A stretch of 64,000 nt of DNA from Chaunax sp. Z400 (GCA_037577475.1 CM075184.1:4940094-5004093), one strand, 5' to 3'; positions 23,771 to 35,882 are shown, counted from the first letter of the stretch. Notes: a model not told the origin generated them from the letters alone. Numbers and translations: made by a program.

Positions 23771-24140
23771 TAACTATTAATGAATCTATCAATACAACTA
23801 TTAATGAATTGATCAATAAAACTATTAATACATTAATACATCTATCAATACAACTATTAATACATCTATCAATACAATTGTTAATACATCTATCAATACA
23901 ACTATTAATATATCTATCAATACAACTGTTAATACATCTATCAATACAACTATTAATACATCTATCAATACAACTATTAATACATCTATCAATACAACTA
24001 TTAATGAATTGATCAATAAAACTATTAATACATTAATACATCTATCAATACAACTATTAATACATCTATCAATACAACTATTAATACATCTATCAATACA
24101 ACTATTAATACATTAATACAACTTTTAATACATTAATTCA
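23771..24140 (+). repeat. 24-bp minisatellite with higher-order duplication
   Basis: The unit is ATTAATACATCTATCAATAC plus AACT. A distinctive variant (GAATTGATCAATAAAAC) occurs at about 23806 and again at about 24004, so a block of about 198 bp, eight units, was duplicated as a whole. Confidence 0.93.
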
Positions 24141-25085
24141 ACTATTACCATTTCCACATATAAAAGGGTGAATTTGACATGTGGCAGTGCGACTGGTTAC
24201 AGTATTCAAAGATGTTCGATCACATGGAGCCAAATTCCTGAATTGTGATTTGGGGTTATGTGATTGGCTGGTGAGGACTGATGACTTTTTACTGGTTCTT
24301 TGATTCTAAATACTGAAACTATCCCTATATTGTGACATGATGATGAATTTCTAGTTTATATGATGGTAGAATCCTCCAGTGTGGACGCCGGTGAGTAGGT
24401 TGATAGAAGCCTTAGAACTAGAATATTGTGACATGATGATGATGATGATGATGATGATGGGGTGTCAGAGGTTTAGAGTGAGTTTTTTGATGATGTTTCA
24501 CTGCTGCTTCCTAACTAAGGAATCGTACACATGCAGCTCATCCTGCTGATGCTCTCCTGTGGAGACGGAGGCTGCTGAGGGACAAAAATCATCAGATGAT
24601 GAAATTGTCTGTGAACCTCAGAGGAACCATATTAATGCTGAGTCTGACTTTTTTTTTTTTTTTAAAGGTTTTCTTTCACCGCCTGCCTGACTCCGTCTGG
24701 AATCCTGACCTTGACCTCTGCTGACAGCTCCATCTTGTTGAAGACTGAGAATTATTTTCTCTACAGTCGCACACAAACTGAGTTCATCAGCTAAATGGAG
24801 ACATTTGGTTCGTAGGCGATGATGATGTCATTACCTCACCGTGTGGTTAACATCAGGTTTGCGTCGCTCACAAACTTCCAACCACACCTGAGCTTTAAAG
24901 CCTGTGTCCAGTGAAAAGATGGTGTCTGTCGTCCCGCCATGTTTTTATGTTTGTTCATCAACGTGAACTCAGAAATCAGTTTACACCACAAACGTCCTGG
25001 AGATACGAGGTTTTCATTCTGTCTCACAGTTTGATTCATTCAGTTTGTTGATAAATACTTTGGTGATCAATACTGCAATAATTAC
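24141..25085. other. upstream region of hsd11b2, no exon seen
   Basis: Contains (ATG)n at 24431-24458 and a T run at 24650-24663. No conserved regulatory block can be proven from one sequence. Confidence 0.4.
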
Positions 25086-25106
25086 TCCACATGTGTTTCT
25101 CAGTGT

Positions 25107-25138
25107 GTGTGTGTTTATGTGTGTGTGTGTGTGTGTTG
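25107..25138. repeat. (TG)n tract just upstream of the hsd11b2 TATA box
   Basis: GTGTGTGTGTTTATGTGTGT, then a further (GT)n. It lies 55-85 bp upstream of the TATA element. Confidence 0.85.
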
Positions 25139-25190
25139 AGATTAGATGCAGGGCTGCAGCCTCTAGCCCCTCCTCCTCCTGCAGCTCCTC

Positions 25191-25200
25191 TATATATAAA
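25191..25200 (+). promoter_or_regulatory. TATA box of hsd11b2
   Basis: TATATATAAA is preceded by a C/T-rich CTCCTCCTCCTGCAGCTCC stretch. With the usual 25-30 base spacing, transcription would start near 25220-25230. The leader would then be about 265 bases and contain no ATG before the start codon. The mammalian HSD11B2 promoter is GC-rich and lacks a TATA box as far as I recall, so this is a possible difference. Confidence 0.7.
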
Positions 25201-25334
25201 CAGAGAGCAGAGAGCAGAGAGACAGAGAGAGAGAGAGACGAGCTGTGAGACAGAGAGTGTGTCCAGCAGAGAGGGAGGGCGGTCGAGAGACATTATCACT
25301 GACTGAGAGAGAAGAACACTCAGAAACACTGTAG

Positions 25335-25475
25335 CAGACCTGTTGAAGTCAGGTAGACCTGACAGACAGACAGGTAGACCTGACACAGGTAGATCAGACA
25401 GACAGACAGACAGGTAGACCTGACACACAGGTAAATCAGACAGACAGCTCGGTCAGACAGACAGGTAGACCAGGT
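25335..25475 (+). repeat. GACA/CAGGTAGACCTGACA repeats in the hsd11b2 5' leader
   Basis: Irregular tandem copies of CAGACAGACAGGTAGACCTG with GACA tetranucleotide runs fill the middle of the predicted 5' UTR. Copy number could vary between individuals and alter the leader's length. Confidence 0.85.
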
Positions 25476-25490
25476 GTAGTTGCTCTGATG

Positions 25491-25773
25491 ATGGATGATT
25501 ACACTCTTCCCTTCTGGATTTACCTGGCTGTTTTGATCGTGTTTGTGGGCGGAGCTTTGAAGAAGGTGTTGGCGTCTCACCTGAGTGCCACCCCCCCTCT
25601 GTTGGTGTGGTTGGGTGCCACCGTGCTCGTGGAGCGGCTGTGGGCTCTCTGCCTGCCGGCCGTGCTGCTGCTACTAGCACTACTCATCCTTATCTGTTAC
25701 CTCTACTCCATCACCAGGACGGCTACGCTGCCGGCCGCCCTGCTCGCCCGCGGCAAGGCTGTCTTCATCACAG
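25491..25773 (+). CDS. hsd11b2: 11-beta-hydroxysteroid dehydrogenase type 2, exon 1
   Basis: The enzyme oxidises active 11-hydroxy glucocorticoids (cortisol) to 11-keto forms with NAD+ in the ER membrane, and in fish also produces 11-ketotestosterone. Exon 1 encodes the membrane anchor: hydrophobic segments at about residues 8-23, 36-47 and 52-74, then ARGKAVFITG, the start of the Rossmann fold. Two adjacent in-frame ATGs occur at 25488 and 25491. The second has A at -3 and G at +4, the better Kozak context, and gives MDDYTLPF, so I prefer it. The donor is GTAAGA. The five exons total 1224 bases (407 residues), close to the roughly 405 residues of the human enzyme; all introns are phase 1, splitting a Gly codon each time. 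Confidence 0.95.
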
Positions 25774-26154
25774 GTAAGAAGAGGCTCCACCCACTCTCAG
25801 GTGTGTGTTTGTTTGTGTGACACCCTCTCTGGGGTTTTCTTTTTCCTGTCACAGTGTGGACATAAAATGGTGTTCTTTAGTTGGAAATAAGATGTGTCAG
25901 ATATTTGCTGTATGTTCATTACATTTAACTTGTTGAGTCTGAGAAGAAAACTGTGCAGAAACATGGAATCCTCCTGGTCTGCACCAGACATGGAGAGAAA
26001 ACCTTTACACGTGGATTTTGTCATGAATTTCTTCATACTTATCTCAGAGCTTCCTCTAAATCTACTTCTTTAACCTGAGCATCATAAATTCAACCCTCTC
26101 ATGTCGGTTTTCGCCTCGTTTTCACCATGTTTGTATTAATAGTGAGACAACAGC

Positions 26155-26420
26155 GTAGAAATGTGGTTTTAATGTTGCTTGCAATCTGTTGATACTCTAT
26201 GCTAGATCATACGTGACTTACAGTGACCTGCAGGATGTCGAGAAGAGAGCTCCAATCGCTCTCCATTATCTGGTGAAAGTAGAGACAGACAGCACTTCAA
26301 GTATTACTAAATATCATTTTAGACATTTGTTCTACATTTATCTCCTATTTTATCCACCTCAGACTCTGGTAAACCCATTTAAGAACCAGAACTGTTGGTC
26401 CACATGGGTAATGATGTGTT
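26155..26420 (-). repeat. dispersed repeat family A, copy 4 (inverted)
   Basis: Contains CATTTTAGACATTTGTTCTA, CATTTATCTCCTATTTTAT and AAGAACCAGAACTGTTGGTC, the reverse complement of the family A core. The flanking GTAGAAATGTGGTTTTAATG phrase also has relatives at 52440 and 53510. Confidence 0.7.
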
Positions 26421-26828
26421 TTCACCAGAGATTTGAACAATTTAAAAAGTCAACTTGTCAGGTTTTAGTCACATGATTCCTCTCCTCGTTATGTTGGAAG
26501 CTGCGACTGTAAATGTTGATATAAACATGTTGTATGGAAAACTTTAAAAAGGTGATTTAAGAAGAGAAAGAAACTCACAATTGAAAAAAACTTTACAGGA
26601 AAATCCCCAAGTGGGCAGTGATGTGATCAGGAACTTGAATCACATAAGAATGAAGTGTCTGAGCTGAATCTTTATTCAGTGTGGAGAATCTAGAGTGAGT
26701 CTGGGTCCAGGTTTTAAAAGGTTCATTATTTTCCGGCCGTGTAAATGATCACGTCGAGGTCATGCCGCCCCTTTAAACCTTTGTATCACCAGGAGGTGAT
26801 GGGATCCCACTGAGTCTGACTGAGGAAA

Positions 26829-26861
<33 letters not shown>

Positions 26862-27265
26862 GTAATAAACTTTTTGAACAATGAGCTGCTGCAGGGGGTG
26901 GGGGTGGGGGTTCCACTCCCCAATAAAAGGCTTTGAGGAAAACATCAGTGAGATGAAGGTGTGTTGAGAAAATGAGCCTGATGTGAGATCAGTTTCTGGA
27001 TGAGTGTGTTGGGACTCCCTGCTCCCTAAATCACATCTCTGTTTCCTGGAGGTCAGCTGACTCTGAGCTCTTTGTGTCATAGTTATTATCAAGATAATCA
27101 GGTAATCTGCAGATTAATGTGGCTTTTTAACAACAGCATGTAAACTGCACACACACACATTTACACTGGGAACACTGGTGCTGGTGGGAACTGAGAGGTA
27201 GAAACCAGCCATCACCATGGAGCTGTGGTGTTAGATTACAAGATGGTGGTGTGAATTCAAGCACT
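26421..27265. other. intron 1 sequence with (TG)n at 26830-26858
   Basis: Apart from the (TG)n tract I recognise nothing here. Confidence 0.45.
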
Positions 27266-27279
27266 TATTGGTGATGTCT

Positions 27280-27625
27280 TTTAAGCCCCGTTCACACGAC
27301 AACGTTTTTGCTGAAAATAAGTTTTTCTTTGCATTTTCTAAAAGTTTTGGAAACGATTCCCGGACACACAGATGCGGAAAAAACGATTGAAAAAGCTGTT
27401 GTATGTATGCAAAGGCAAGATCACAGTGGTGCTTCAGCAAATCTACATTGGAGGAGTATCAATAAACTCACCAGAGTCTGACAGTATTTTTGTTGTTGTT
27501 CTGGCCATAGTAGGATGTTTGCTGTCTGCGTTTAAGGCTGGCTGGAACCCTAATAAACTTGTGCGAAGCGGGGCGATGAAAAATCCATCCATCATCTTCC
27601 TCTTATCCGGGGTCAGGTCAAGAAG
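27280..27625. mobile_element. transposon fragments of uncertain class
   Basis: CCCCGTTCACACGACAACGT resembles the terminal region of fish DNA transposons. The right part (AAATCCATCCATCATCTTCC, then TCTTATCCGGGGTCAGGTC) resembles a very common fish retroposon end. No coding motif is left. Confidence 0.4.
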
Positions 27626-27639
27626 TTGTTTAATCTCTC

Positions 27640-28110
27640 TGAGCTAATGTCAGCTAATGTCAGCTATCAACATGTTTAAACTCTCTGAGCTAATGTTAGC
27701 TAATGTCAGCTATCAACATGTTGTTTAAACTCTCTGAGGTAACGTTAGCTAATGCCAGTTGTCAACATTGTTTGAACATTCTGAGCTAACGATAGCTAAT
27801 GTCAGCTACCAACATGTTTGATCATTCTGAGCTAAAGTTAGCTAATGTCAGCTATCAACATGTTGTTTGAACATTCTCAGCTAACGGTAGCTAATGCCAT
27901 TCATCAATATGTTATTTAAACTCTCTGAGCTAATGTTTGCTAATGCCATCTATCAATATGTTGTTTAAATTCTCTGAGCTAACGTATGCTAATATCAGCT
28001 ATCAACATGTTTGAATATTACGAGCTGACGTTAGCTAATGTCAACTATCTACATGTAGTTTGAACATTTTGAGCTAATGTCAGCTAGCATGTGTTTTAAA
28101 TGCTCTGAGC
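27640..28110 (+). repeat. about 46-bp minisatellite, about 10 diverged copies
   Basis: The unit contains CTCTGAGCTAATGTTAGCTA, followed by ATGTCAGCTATCAACATGTT and GTTTAAA. Copies vary by substitutions and by presence of the GTT triplet, so the array looks old. Confidence 0.9.
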
Positions 28111-29850
28111 TATAAAATACATCATAGCGACTTCCAAACTCAGGAAACAGGAGCATCAGAGGAGAACGTAGATGTGATGTTAATCACTGTTGTCCTCTCA
28201 GCTGCTAATTGGACAGTTAGAATCAACACAATTAAAAATGAACTGCTACAGCTACATGTAGCATACGACAGCGTGTTTCATAAACACTATGACCTGTTCT
28301 TCTATTCTGTACCATATCCTGTCTGAATGTGCTGCCCTCTTGTGGCCTAAAAGGTGAACAACACCCAAAACTCAATGAACAATAACCATGGAGCTGATGT
28401 GTAAATATTTAACAAGTTTTTCCATCAAAGAAAAATCAGTACAAGATTAACTCTGTTATCACATGAAGTTAAACTCGAGGGTAAGCGTTTAACAATTGCC
28501 GCGGTCTTCTCAAACACCTCCAGCAGCATTCATGTGCAAACATTTCCAGACTTTGAACAAAGGTGTGTTCTCCAACACTCACCTCCCACACAGGAATGAG
28601 CGCTTGTTTGATGAGGGTTAAATCTAGGTCACACAAACGCCAGCTGGATGTCACTGAACCGTTACATTCACACAATAAACTCAGACAAACATGTATGGGC
28701 AGGGTGCTCTGAATTCTTTCTAGGCCTGAGTTTTTCCACCTCCCTCTCTGACAGTCTGCAGTCGCTTAATAATGAGGTGTTCAGGAGCTCCAGGACAAGG
28801 GTGGTCACCTACAGGCATGGTGTCCAATAAAGATGGTTAAAGGTGTGGACAGTGTCATGAACTGTGATTTAAACCTTAAACCATACAGTGTTTAAGTACA
28901 AGTTTAGATTCAGGCTAATGTTGAGTTTAACATTAAACTATTATCAACATTTTAAACCAACTTCATAAATTAGCTAGCTGCGCTGCTAGTTATTAATAGG
29001 CTAACATTACTATAAATAAAAATGGTCGTAGCATAAACTAGCTGTTATCTTTATTTTTAGCAAATTATTTATGAACACACCGGATGGAAGTCATTTTTTT
29101 ATTAATAGGGGAGAAAATTGTACCTTTTTGGCTGTGAATTATAGTTATTAAATTTTCAACATATCAGGACTGCAAATAAAGAATAGATTTTTTTCAATCA
29201 ATTTTAATTAAACAATTAATCTGTTTGATTTTTTGGTCTGTCCATAGAAGACTAGAAAACCAAATAATATTCACTTTTAAGAATATGGAACATGAAATAA
29301 TGTTTTTTACATTTTTGTTTGAAAACAAAATAAAATGTTTATCAAATTATTGGTTAACGTATCAAATAATCAGTCATTTCAGTTTATAAACCAGCCTCTT
29401 GCTTATGTATCAGTAGAACTCTGTGTTCTAACTAGTATCAAGTTACATCCAGTATGTTGTTCCAGAAAACTTCATATGATATGATGCTGATGGATCTATA
29501 AAATAAAGCTTTACTTTAGGTTTAACTCAGCCGTGTTTTAAGTACTAAACACTTCCAGAACAAACTGCCTGATGGCTGAACTGTAGTGTTTCAGTAGGTC
29601 GTCTGGTGTCATGGCAACGCGTTTCTAAATCCCTGAGACTCACACATGACCAGGTCTCAGTATCACCTGTCTACTTGTGGCCTTTACATGTGGCAGCAGT
29701 TTACAGGTTGCATGTATGCAAACACAGTCAGCGACAAATACCAGAAACAGGACTGTCCCAACAGTTCCTGGTCCTCCTGTGATGAACTGGATTGGTATGA
29801 ATTCATGTTTCAGCTCAGTAGTAAACAAAAGGCACGTATTTGGGTCTGAT
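28111..29850. other. intron 1 sequence, nothing recognised
   Basis: AT-rich, with short open frames only. No repeat family that I can name. Confidence 0.4.
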
Positions 29851-30264
29851 TACAGGGTGAAAGGCATCTTAACCCAGCAAAGCCTTAATGCTTTAAAAGA
29901 GATGTAATCTAAGACGAGATTTAAAACTGGTCCAGGCCCAGATCTCAATCAACAGCTCCCTCTTAACTGGCTCTACTGAAAGCTGGTAAAGGTCATTGAA
30001 GGGTCACGCTGAAAATAAGTGCAGAGGTGGAAAAAAAAGACCCCAGTAAACCGCTTAGAAAGCTAAATGAACTGTTGGAGGCACATTCTTCGAAGGATGA
30101 GGGCTCGCTGACCGGGCAGGGCTGCAGGCGGGAGAAAACCTTTTATTCTGCAGGACATCAAGCTTCCAAATAAGATGGAGTTAAAACACTGAGCCAACCG
30201 TCATAGACTTACTTTAGCAGTAGAGTCCCAAAGGTTTTTCTGTTAAGGCCTAAATTTACATCAG

Positions 30265-30960
30265 GGCTCCATGAACTCCAAGACGTTCACCACTGCTGAC
30301 CCAGAAGCTCCAGAAAAGTGGGCTCCAGTAGCTCAGAACCATCTAGATCAGACCCAGAAGGTTTGGGATGCTGTTCTGTGGAGCCATGAAACCAAACTGG
30401 AACTTTTGGGGCCTCTGGATCAGCGGTATGTCTGGAGGAGGAAGAATGAAGCTGATGCTGAAAAGAACACCCTACAGTGAAGCATGGCGGTGGATCAGTG
30501 ATGATCTGGGGCTGCTTTGCTTCCAGGACCACTGGAAACCTGCAGCGTGTAGAGGGTCAGATGGATTCCATCATGGATCAGGAAGTCCTAGAAGAAAACG
30601 TCTCCATCTGTGAGGAAGATGAAGCTTGGCCTTCATTGGAGGCTCCAAAAGGACAATGAACCCAAGCAGACCTCAGAGTCCACCAAGGCCTGGTTTCAGA
30701 AGAAGTCCTGGATCATTCTAGAGGCCGTCACAGTCGCCTGACTGGAATCCCATAGAAAATCTCTGGTGGGATTTGAAGAAGGTGTTTGCAGCAGGTAAAC
30801 CAGGAATATTCCAGAACTGGAGGCCTTTGTCCATGAGGAATGGGCTAAGATTCCTCAGGAACACTGCCAGAAGCTGGAGTCTGGATATGCATCATGTTTG
30901 CAGCAGGTCATAGGGTCTCTACAAAGAACTAGAGACGCTGGTCATTAAGGGTTGAATCAT
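30265..30960 (+). pseudogene. Tc1-like transposase relic
   Basis: Plus-strand pieces in shifting frames include KVWDAVLWSHETKLELLG, RYVWRRKNEADAEKN, then KHGGGSVMIWGCFAS followed by RTTGNL. Further down, WNPIENLWWDLKK-like sequence is visible around 30740-30780. These are the conserved blocks of Tc1-family DDE transposases, including the GGGSVMxWG block and the segment around the last acidic residue. Stops and frameshifts make it non-functional. Terminal inverted repeats were not found. Confidence 0.85.
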
Positions 30961-31569
30961 TTAGAGACCGCAGGAGTCAGGAAAAGGAGACTGTAATATC
31001 TGATATATTGATCTATTTAAACTGTTTGATTTGGCTATTAACAGCTGATCAGTAGATTTTACCAATGAACCTGATATATATTGCAGGTTGAATCATTTTA
31101 TTTCGTCTGTAAATGTGTGCAGAAACGTAGATTTTTTTTGTACACATTTCCATATGTGTTTAGAGATTATTAAACACATTTAAAAATCTGATTATTCACA
31201 CACAGATCGAGATACAGTTACACATTTACAAATAGTTTCTCTGAAATTATATCCTCATACCTGCCATCCTAACAGACGGTCTAACAGACAGTCTAACGTC
31301 TAACATACAGACTAACATACAGACATATGGCTGTCCTCTCGCCCACCTCTCTGAAGCCTCTTAATAAAACAGTGATGCCTCTCGAGACAAACTGCAGCAG
31401 AACAAACACAGAGAAGCTGTAAACGTCACCTGACAGTTTTCTGTGGAGAAATAGCTGCTGACTGATTGTCACATGTGCTTTAACTTTAACATTGTCAGAG
31501 GGTTTCATTTATTATTTATGGAGGCCCTTTTTTTCGGGTAAAGAGAAGAAGTTGCACATGATAAAGATA

Positions 31570-32728
31570 CACCAATGGACAAAAGTATTAGGACACACCT
31601 CTCAATCACTGAATTCAGGTGTTTCATTGTCACAGGTGTATAAAATCCAGCTCCTAGCCCTGCAGTCTGCATTTACAAACATTAGTGTAAGAATGGGTCG
31701 TTCTGAAGAGCTCAGTGCATGAAAGCGTGGTTCTGTCATAGGATGCAATAAGTCAGTTTGTGAAATGTCTTCCCTGTAGATATTCCAGGTCAATTGTAAG
31801 TGGTTTTATTGAAATTAGAAGCATTTAGGAACAACGGCAACTCAGCTGTGAAGTGTCAGACGAGGTAAAGTCACAGAGCAGGGTCACCGAGTGCTGAGGA
31901 GCACAGTGCATAAAAATCACCAACTCTCTGTTGACTCAATATCTGCAGAGTTCCAAACCTCCTCTGGCCTTAACATCAGCACATAAACTGTGTCTGGAGC
32001 TTCATGAATGGGTCTCCATGGATGAGCAGCTGCATGAAGCCTTACATAACCAAGCACAATGCCAAGCGTCAGATGGAGCGGTGTAAAGTACACCACCACC
32101 GGACTCTGGAGTCGTGGAAAGGTGTTCTGTGACAGATCACGCTTCTCTGTCTGACAGTCTGATGGATGAGTCTGGGTTTGGTGGATGCCAGGAGAACGTT
32201 ACCTGCCTGACTGCATTGATCCAACTGTAAAGTTTGGTGGAGGAGGGATGATGGTATGGGGTTGGTTTTAGGCCCCATACCAGCTGAAGGAAAATCTTAA
32301 TGCTTCAGCATTCCAAGACATTTTGGGCAATTCTATGCTTCCAACTTTGTAGGACCAGTTTGGGGAAAGACCTTTTCTGTTCCTGCATGACTGTGTCCTA
32401 GTGCACAAAGCAACGTCCATAAAGACATGGTTTGGTGTGGAAGAACTTGACTGGCCTGCACAGCCTCCTGACCTCAACCCAATCAAACACCTTTGGGATG
32501 AACTGGAACGTGGACTGGGAGCCAGGAGCCAGGCCTTCTCACCCAACATCAGTACCTGACCTGACAAATGCTCCTCTGGATGAATGGTTAAAAATGTTCT
32601 AGAAAGCCTTCCCAGAGGAGTGGAAGCTGTTAAAGCTGCAAAGGGGGACCAACATATTAATGCCTATGAATTTAGAATGGGATGTCAGGTGGAAAGGCAG
32701 GTGTCCCAATACTTTTGTACCTATAGTG
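31570..32728 (+). mobile_element. Tc1/mariner element with inverted ends and TA target site (dead)
   Basis: The left end reads CACCAATGGACAAAAGTATT and then AGGACACACC. The reverse complement of the right end reads CACTATAGGTACAAAAGTAT and then TGGGACACC. Both ends are flanked by TA (31568-31569, 32729-32730), the Tc1/mariner target duplication. Internally, decayed transposase is visible: KFGGGGMMVWGWF-like sequence near 32230, and LNPIKHLWDELERGLG near 32475-32520. No long open frame remains. Confidence 0.9.
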
Positions 32729-32730
32729 TA

Positions 32731-33380
32731 AAAAAAATAAAGTAAAATATATCTAAAAATATATATTACTACTAGAAGAGCACTCAGAGGACATACCTCC
32801 TGTAATCATGCTGGAAATCCAACCCAGTGGACACCAGTTAAAACATAACCTTGTTAATAAATACAAAATATGAAAATGATAAGGACTAAAACAGTCTGTA
32901 GCACAGTCTGTCACTGGATAATGGACTTCTTCTCAAACAGAGTCGTTTTGATTGGCACTCATGGGAAAACAATCCCAGACACGGCGCAAACTCTGCTGTG
33001 AAGTATGTGATGACATTATGATCGTACAGATTACAATCAGTGATGACAGTACCAGGAGGAAACCTTGAGGGTGTTACACAGAGAACAACCTCCTGCTAAT
33101 GGAACCAAGGAACTGAGGAATGTCTCTATATGTTCTTTGTGTATGATTACATATGTGACAACAAACCTTGATTTGATTAAACGCTGAAAACATTTTCTGA
33201 AGGAAACTTAAGAAGGCAAACTTCCTGTAATCAGGTCTTTTTTTTTACATGGACACTCAGGACTCCCTACCTGCAGGAGGAAAGTGTGTTCATCGAGGAA
33301 CCTCCTGTTTTTCTTTGCAGCGTCCAAGTTTACACCCCTACAGGGCCAACAATACTACAGCACCAACCCAAATCAACCAC
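32731..33380. other. intron 1 sequence, nothing recognised
   Basis: No feature that I can support. Confidence 0.4.
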
Positions 33381-33383
33381 AGG

Positions 33384-34038
33384 AAGACACCCTCCATCCA
33401 TAATCCATGGGACAGAAAGACACCCTCCATCCTTAATCCATGGGACAGAAAGACACCCTCCATCCTTAATCCATGGGACAGGAAGAACCCCTCCATCCAT
33501 AATCCATGGGACAGAAAGACACCCTCCATCCTTAATCCATGGGACAGAAAGACACCCTCCATCCTTAATCCATGGGACAGGAAGAACCCCTCCATCCATA
33601 ATCCATGGGACAGAAAGACACCCTCCATCCTTAATCCATGGGACAGGAAGAACCCCTCCATCCATAATCCATGGGACAGGAAGACACCCTCCATTCATAA
33701 TCCATGGGACAGAAAGAACCCCTCCATCCATAATCCATGGGACAGGAAGAACCCCTCCATCCATAATCCATGGGACAGGAAGACACCCTCCATTCATAAT
33801 CCATGGGACAGAAAGAACCCCTCCATCCAAAATCCATGGGACAGAAAGACACCCTCCATTCATAATCCATGGGACAGAAAGAACCCCTCCATCCATAATC
33901 CATGGGACAGGAAGAACCCCTGCATCCATAATCCATGGGACAGGAAGACACCCTCCATTCATAATCCATGGGACAGGAAGAACCCCTCCATCCATAATCC
34001 ATGGGACAGGAAGATACCCTCCATCCATAATCCATGGG
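33384..34038 (+). repeat. 33-bp minisatellite, about 20 copies
   Basis: The unit is GACAGAAAGACACCCTCCAT followed by CCTTAATCCATGG. Variants are CACCC/ACCCC, CTTAAT/CATAAT and CAGAAAG/CAGGAAG. As the unit is 11 codons, up to five frames remain open across the array, for example (DRKTPSILNPW)n; none has an independent sign of being a protein. Confidence 0.95.
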
Positions 34039-34534
34039 ATCTATTAACAAAATGAACAATCAAACCAAACATTGAATTAAGATTACCAAAAGGACTTTAA
34101 ACTAATGATGCAACAGTAAAAATCCCTGGCTGACAGGCGTAATAACCAACAGTCCCCTCTCCAGAGTCCAGATCTACCATCTGATTCTGGACCAAGAGCT
34201 TTAAAGCTCCTCTGTCGGCCTAGATGACCTCATTAGAGTCAGTATAGAGAACACCTGGGTAATGAGGGTAAACAAAAATCATGTGATTGTCAGTAGTGAT
34301 CATTATCAGAGGCTCAGTCCATGTAGAAGCAGAGGGCATCCTTTAGAATGCATACCTCCACCAAGGCCTAATGACAAACAACAGATTGAAGTATCTGCTC
34401 TACTGCTGTCTGTGTTCCTCTCTTTTATTTCTGTCTTGTATCTTCAATACTTTTATTGGGAATCACTGAGTAACGTTTATGGACGTCTTCACGTAGTGGC
34501 CTGATTAACCTCTGAATGAGCTCATCCGTCTGTA

Positions 34535-34990
34535 AACCAGCAAGTCAAGTCATGTCAGTTTTATTTATATAGCGCCAAATCACAACAGTCATCTCAAGGC
34601 GCTTTCCAAGAAGAGCAGACCGACTCTTTATTCTACAGAGACCCAACAGTCCCCAGTGAGCAAGAACATGGAGACATTGGGGAGAAAAAACTGCCTTTAA
34701 CAGACAGAAACCTCGAGCAGATCCACAACTAAAGGTGAGCGGCCCTCTGCTTTAACTGGTTGGGGTGAGAGAGATAGAGATGGGGAAGATAGATGAGGAG
34801 AGAGAGGGAGTGAGGAACTGGGACACAGACATGTTCAACCACAATAGCAATAGCAGCTATTATAATAGAAAAATGACAGTTTGTAGTGTTTATAATAAAC
34901 AGTACAGTAAAACACTGATATAGCAGGAGGCTGGAGGCAGAGCCTCGTGGTGTGAAGCACAGGGCCACTGTGTATGGTTCAGTCATGGTA
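34535..34990 (+). repeat. dispersed teleost repeat (family D)
   Basis: Begins GTCAGTTTTATTTATATAGC, then GCCAAATCACAACAGTCATC and TCAAGGCGCTTTCC. Later parts include GGAGAAAAAACTGCC and the AATAGCAGCTATTATAATAG stretch shared with 16205-16335. It is a familiar fish interspersed repeat; its class is not certain. Confidence 0.6.
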
Positions 34991-35720
34991 CGTGAGGGTG
35001 GAGCTGCTGTGTGCAGATGTTGAAGCCTCCGCCATGAGACAGATGTGTGTTTTGACCTTGGACATCTAGCATTGCCTGTCTGTCTCTGCATAGATCCTCA
35101 TTTCTTTATCTGAGGGGATCGTCGGAGCCCTGGCCCCATTATGTAATGCGGCTCCTCCCCAGAGCTGAATCCATCTCCTGCAGCGATAACAGGGCCACAT
35201 AATCACCTGGAACCTCAAACTGTCTGTACCATGATGGATCCTGATGCTTTCACAGTCTGTTTAGACAGAGGACGTTTCTGTGGGCTTGTGTTTCAACAAT
35301 GACCCCTCCGGCTGTCTTTAGAGGGGTCCGACAGACAGGGGGAATTCATAGTAACATAGGCAGCGGGACCAACTCGATCTCTGGGAGTGTGTCTGAAACT
35401 TGAGTCAACATCACTCTTTGGCCTCAGAGCAAATATGGAGGCTTGCTGTGAGAGTTCATCAGTCAGCAGTGTGTGGTCTGAGAGCCGTTGCCCCGGGTAC
35501 CATGTGATATCTTCTGCAGCAGAAATCTACAGAAACAACAAGACTTCCCAGTAATACTGGAATCTCCTGACACTCCACACAAACACATACCAGAAGCTCT
35601 CAGCACAGCAGAGGGTGGAGAATAGATGAACATAAACAAACATGCACAAACATGAACATACACTAAGCTACAGGTAAACTTCAACCTGTTATACAAACAG
35701 CTGGATGACCAGATGTCTAT
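34991..35720. other. intron 1 sequence, nothing recognised
   Basis: No exon or repeat recognised. Confidence 0.4.
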
Positions 35721-35724
35721 TCAT

Positions 35725-35882
35725 CGGGAAGTCTGTGGATCAATCACTAGTCTGCATGTTGAAGTATCCCTGAGCAAGACACTGTACCCCACTTTGCTCA
35801 TCCCAGCCAGCATAAACAGGGAAGGCTGCATCAGGAAGGGCATCCGGCGTAAAACGTGCCAGATCCACAATGCGGGTCCGCG
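35725..35882 (+). mobile_element. SINE/retroposon fragment
   Basis: TTGAAGTATCCCTGAGCAAG, then ACACTGTACCCCACTTTGCTC matches the body of the tRNA-derived SINE at 56531. It is followed by GGAAGGGCATCCGGCGTAAA, another common fish repeat phrase. It directly abuts segmental duplication copy 2. Confidence 0.65.

Noticed and set aside
25036..25428. 130-codon minus-strand frame at the hsd11b2 promoter
   Set aside because: It is made of Leu-Ser-Val and His-Thr runs from GACA and TG repeats, with no domain similarity.
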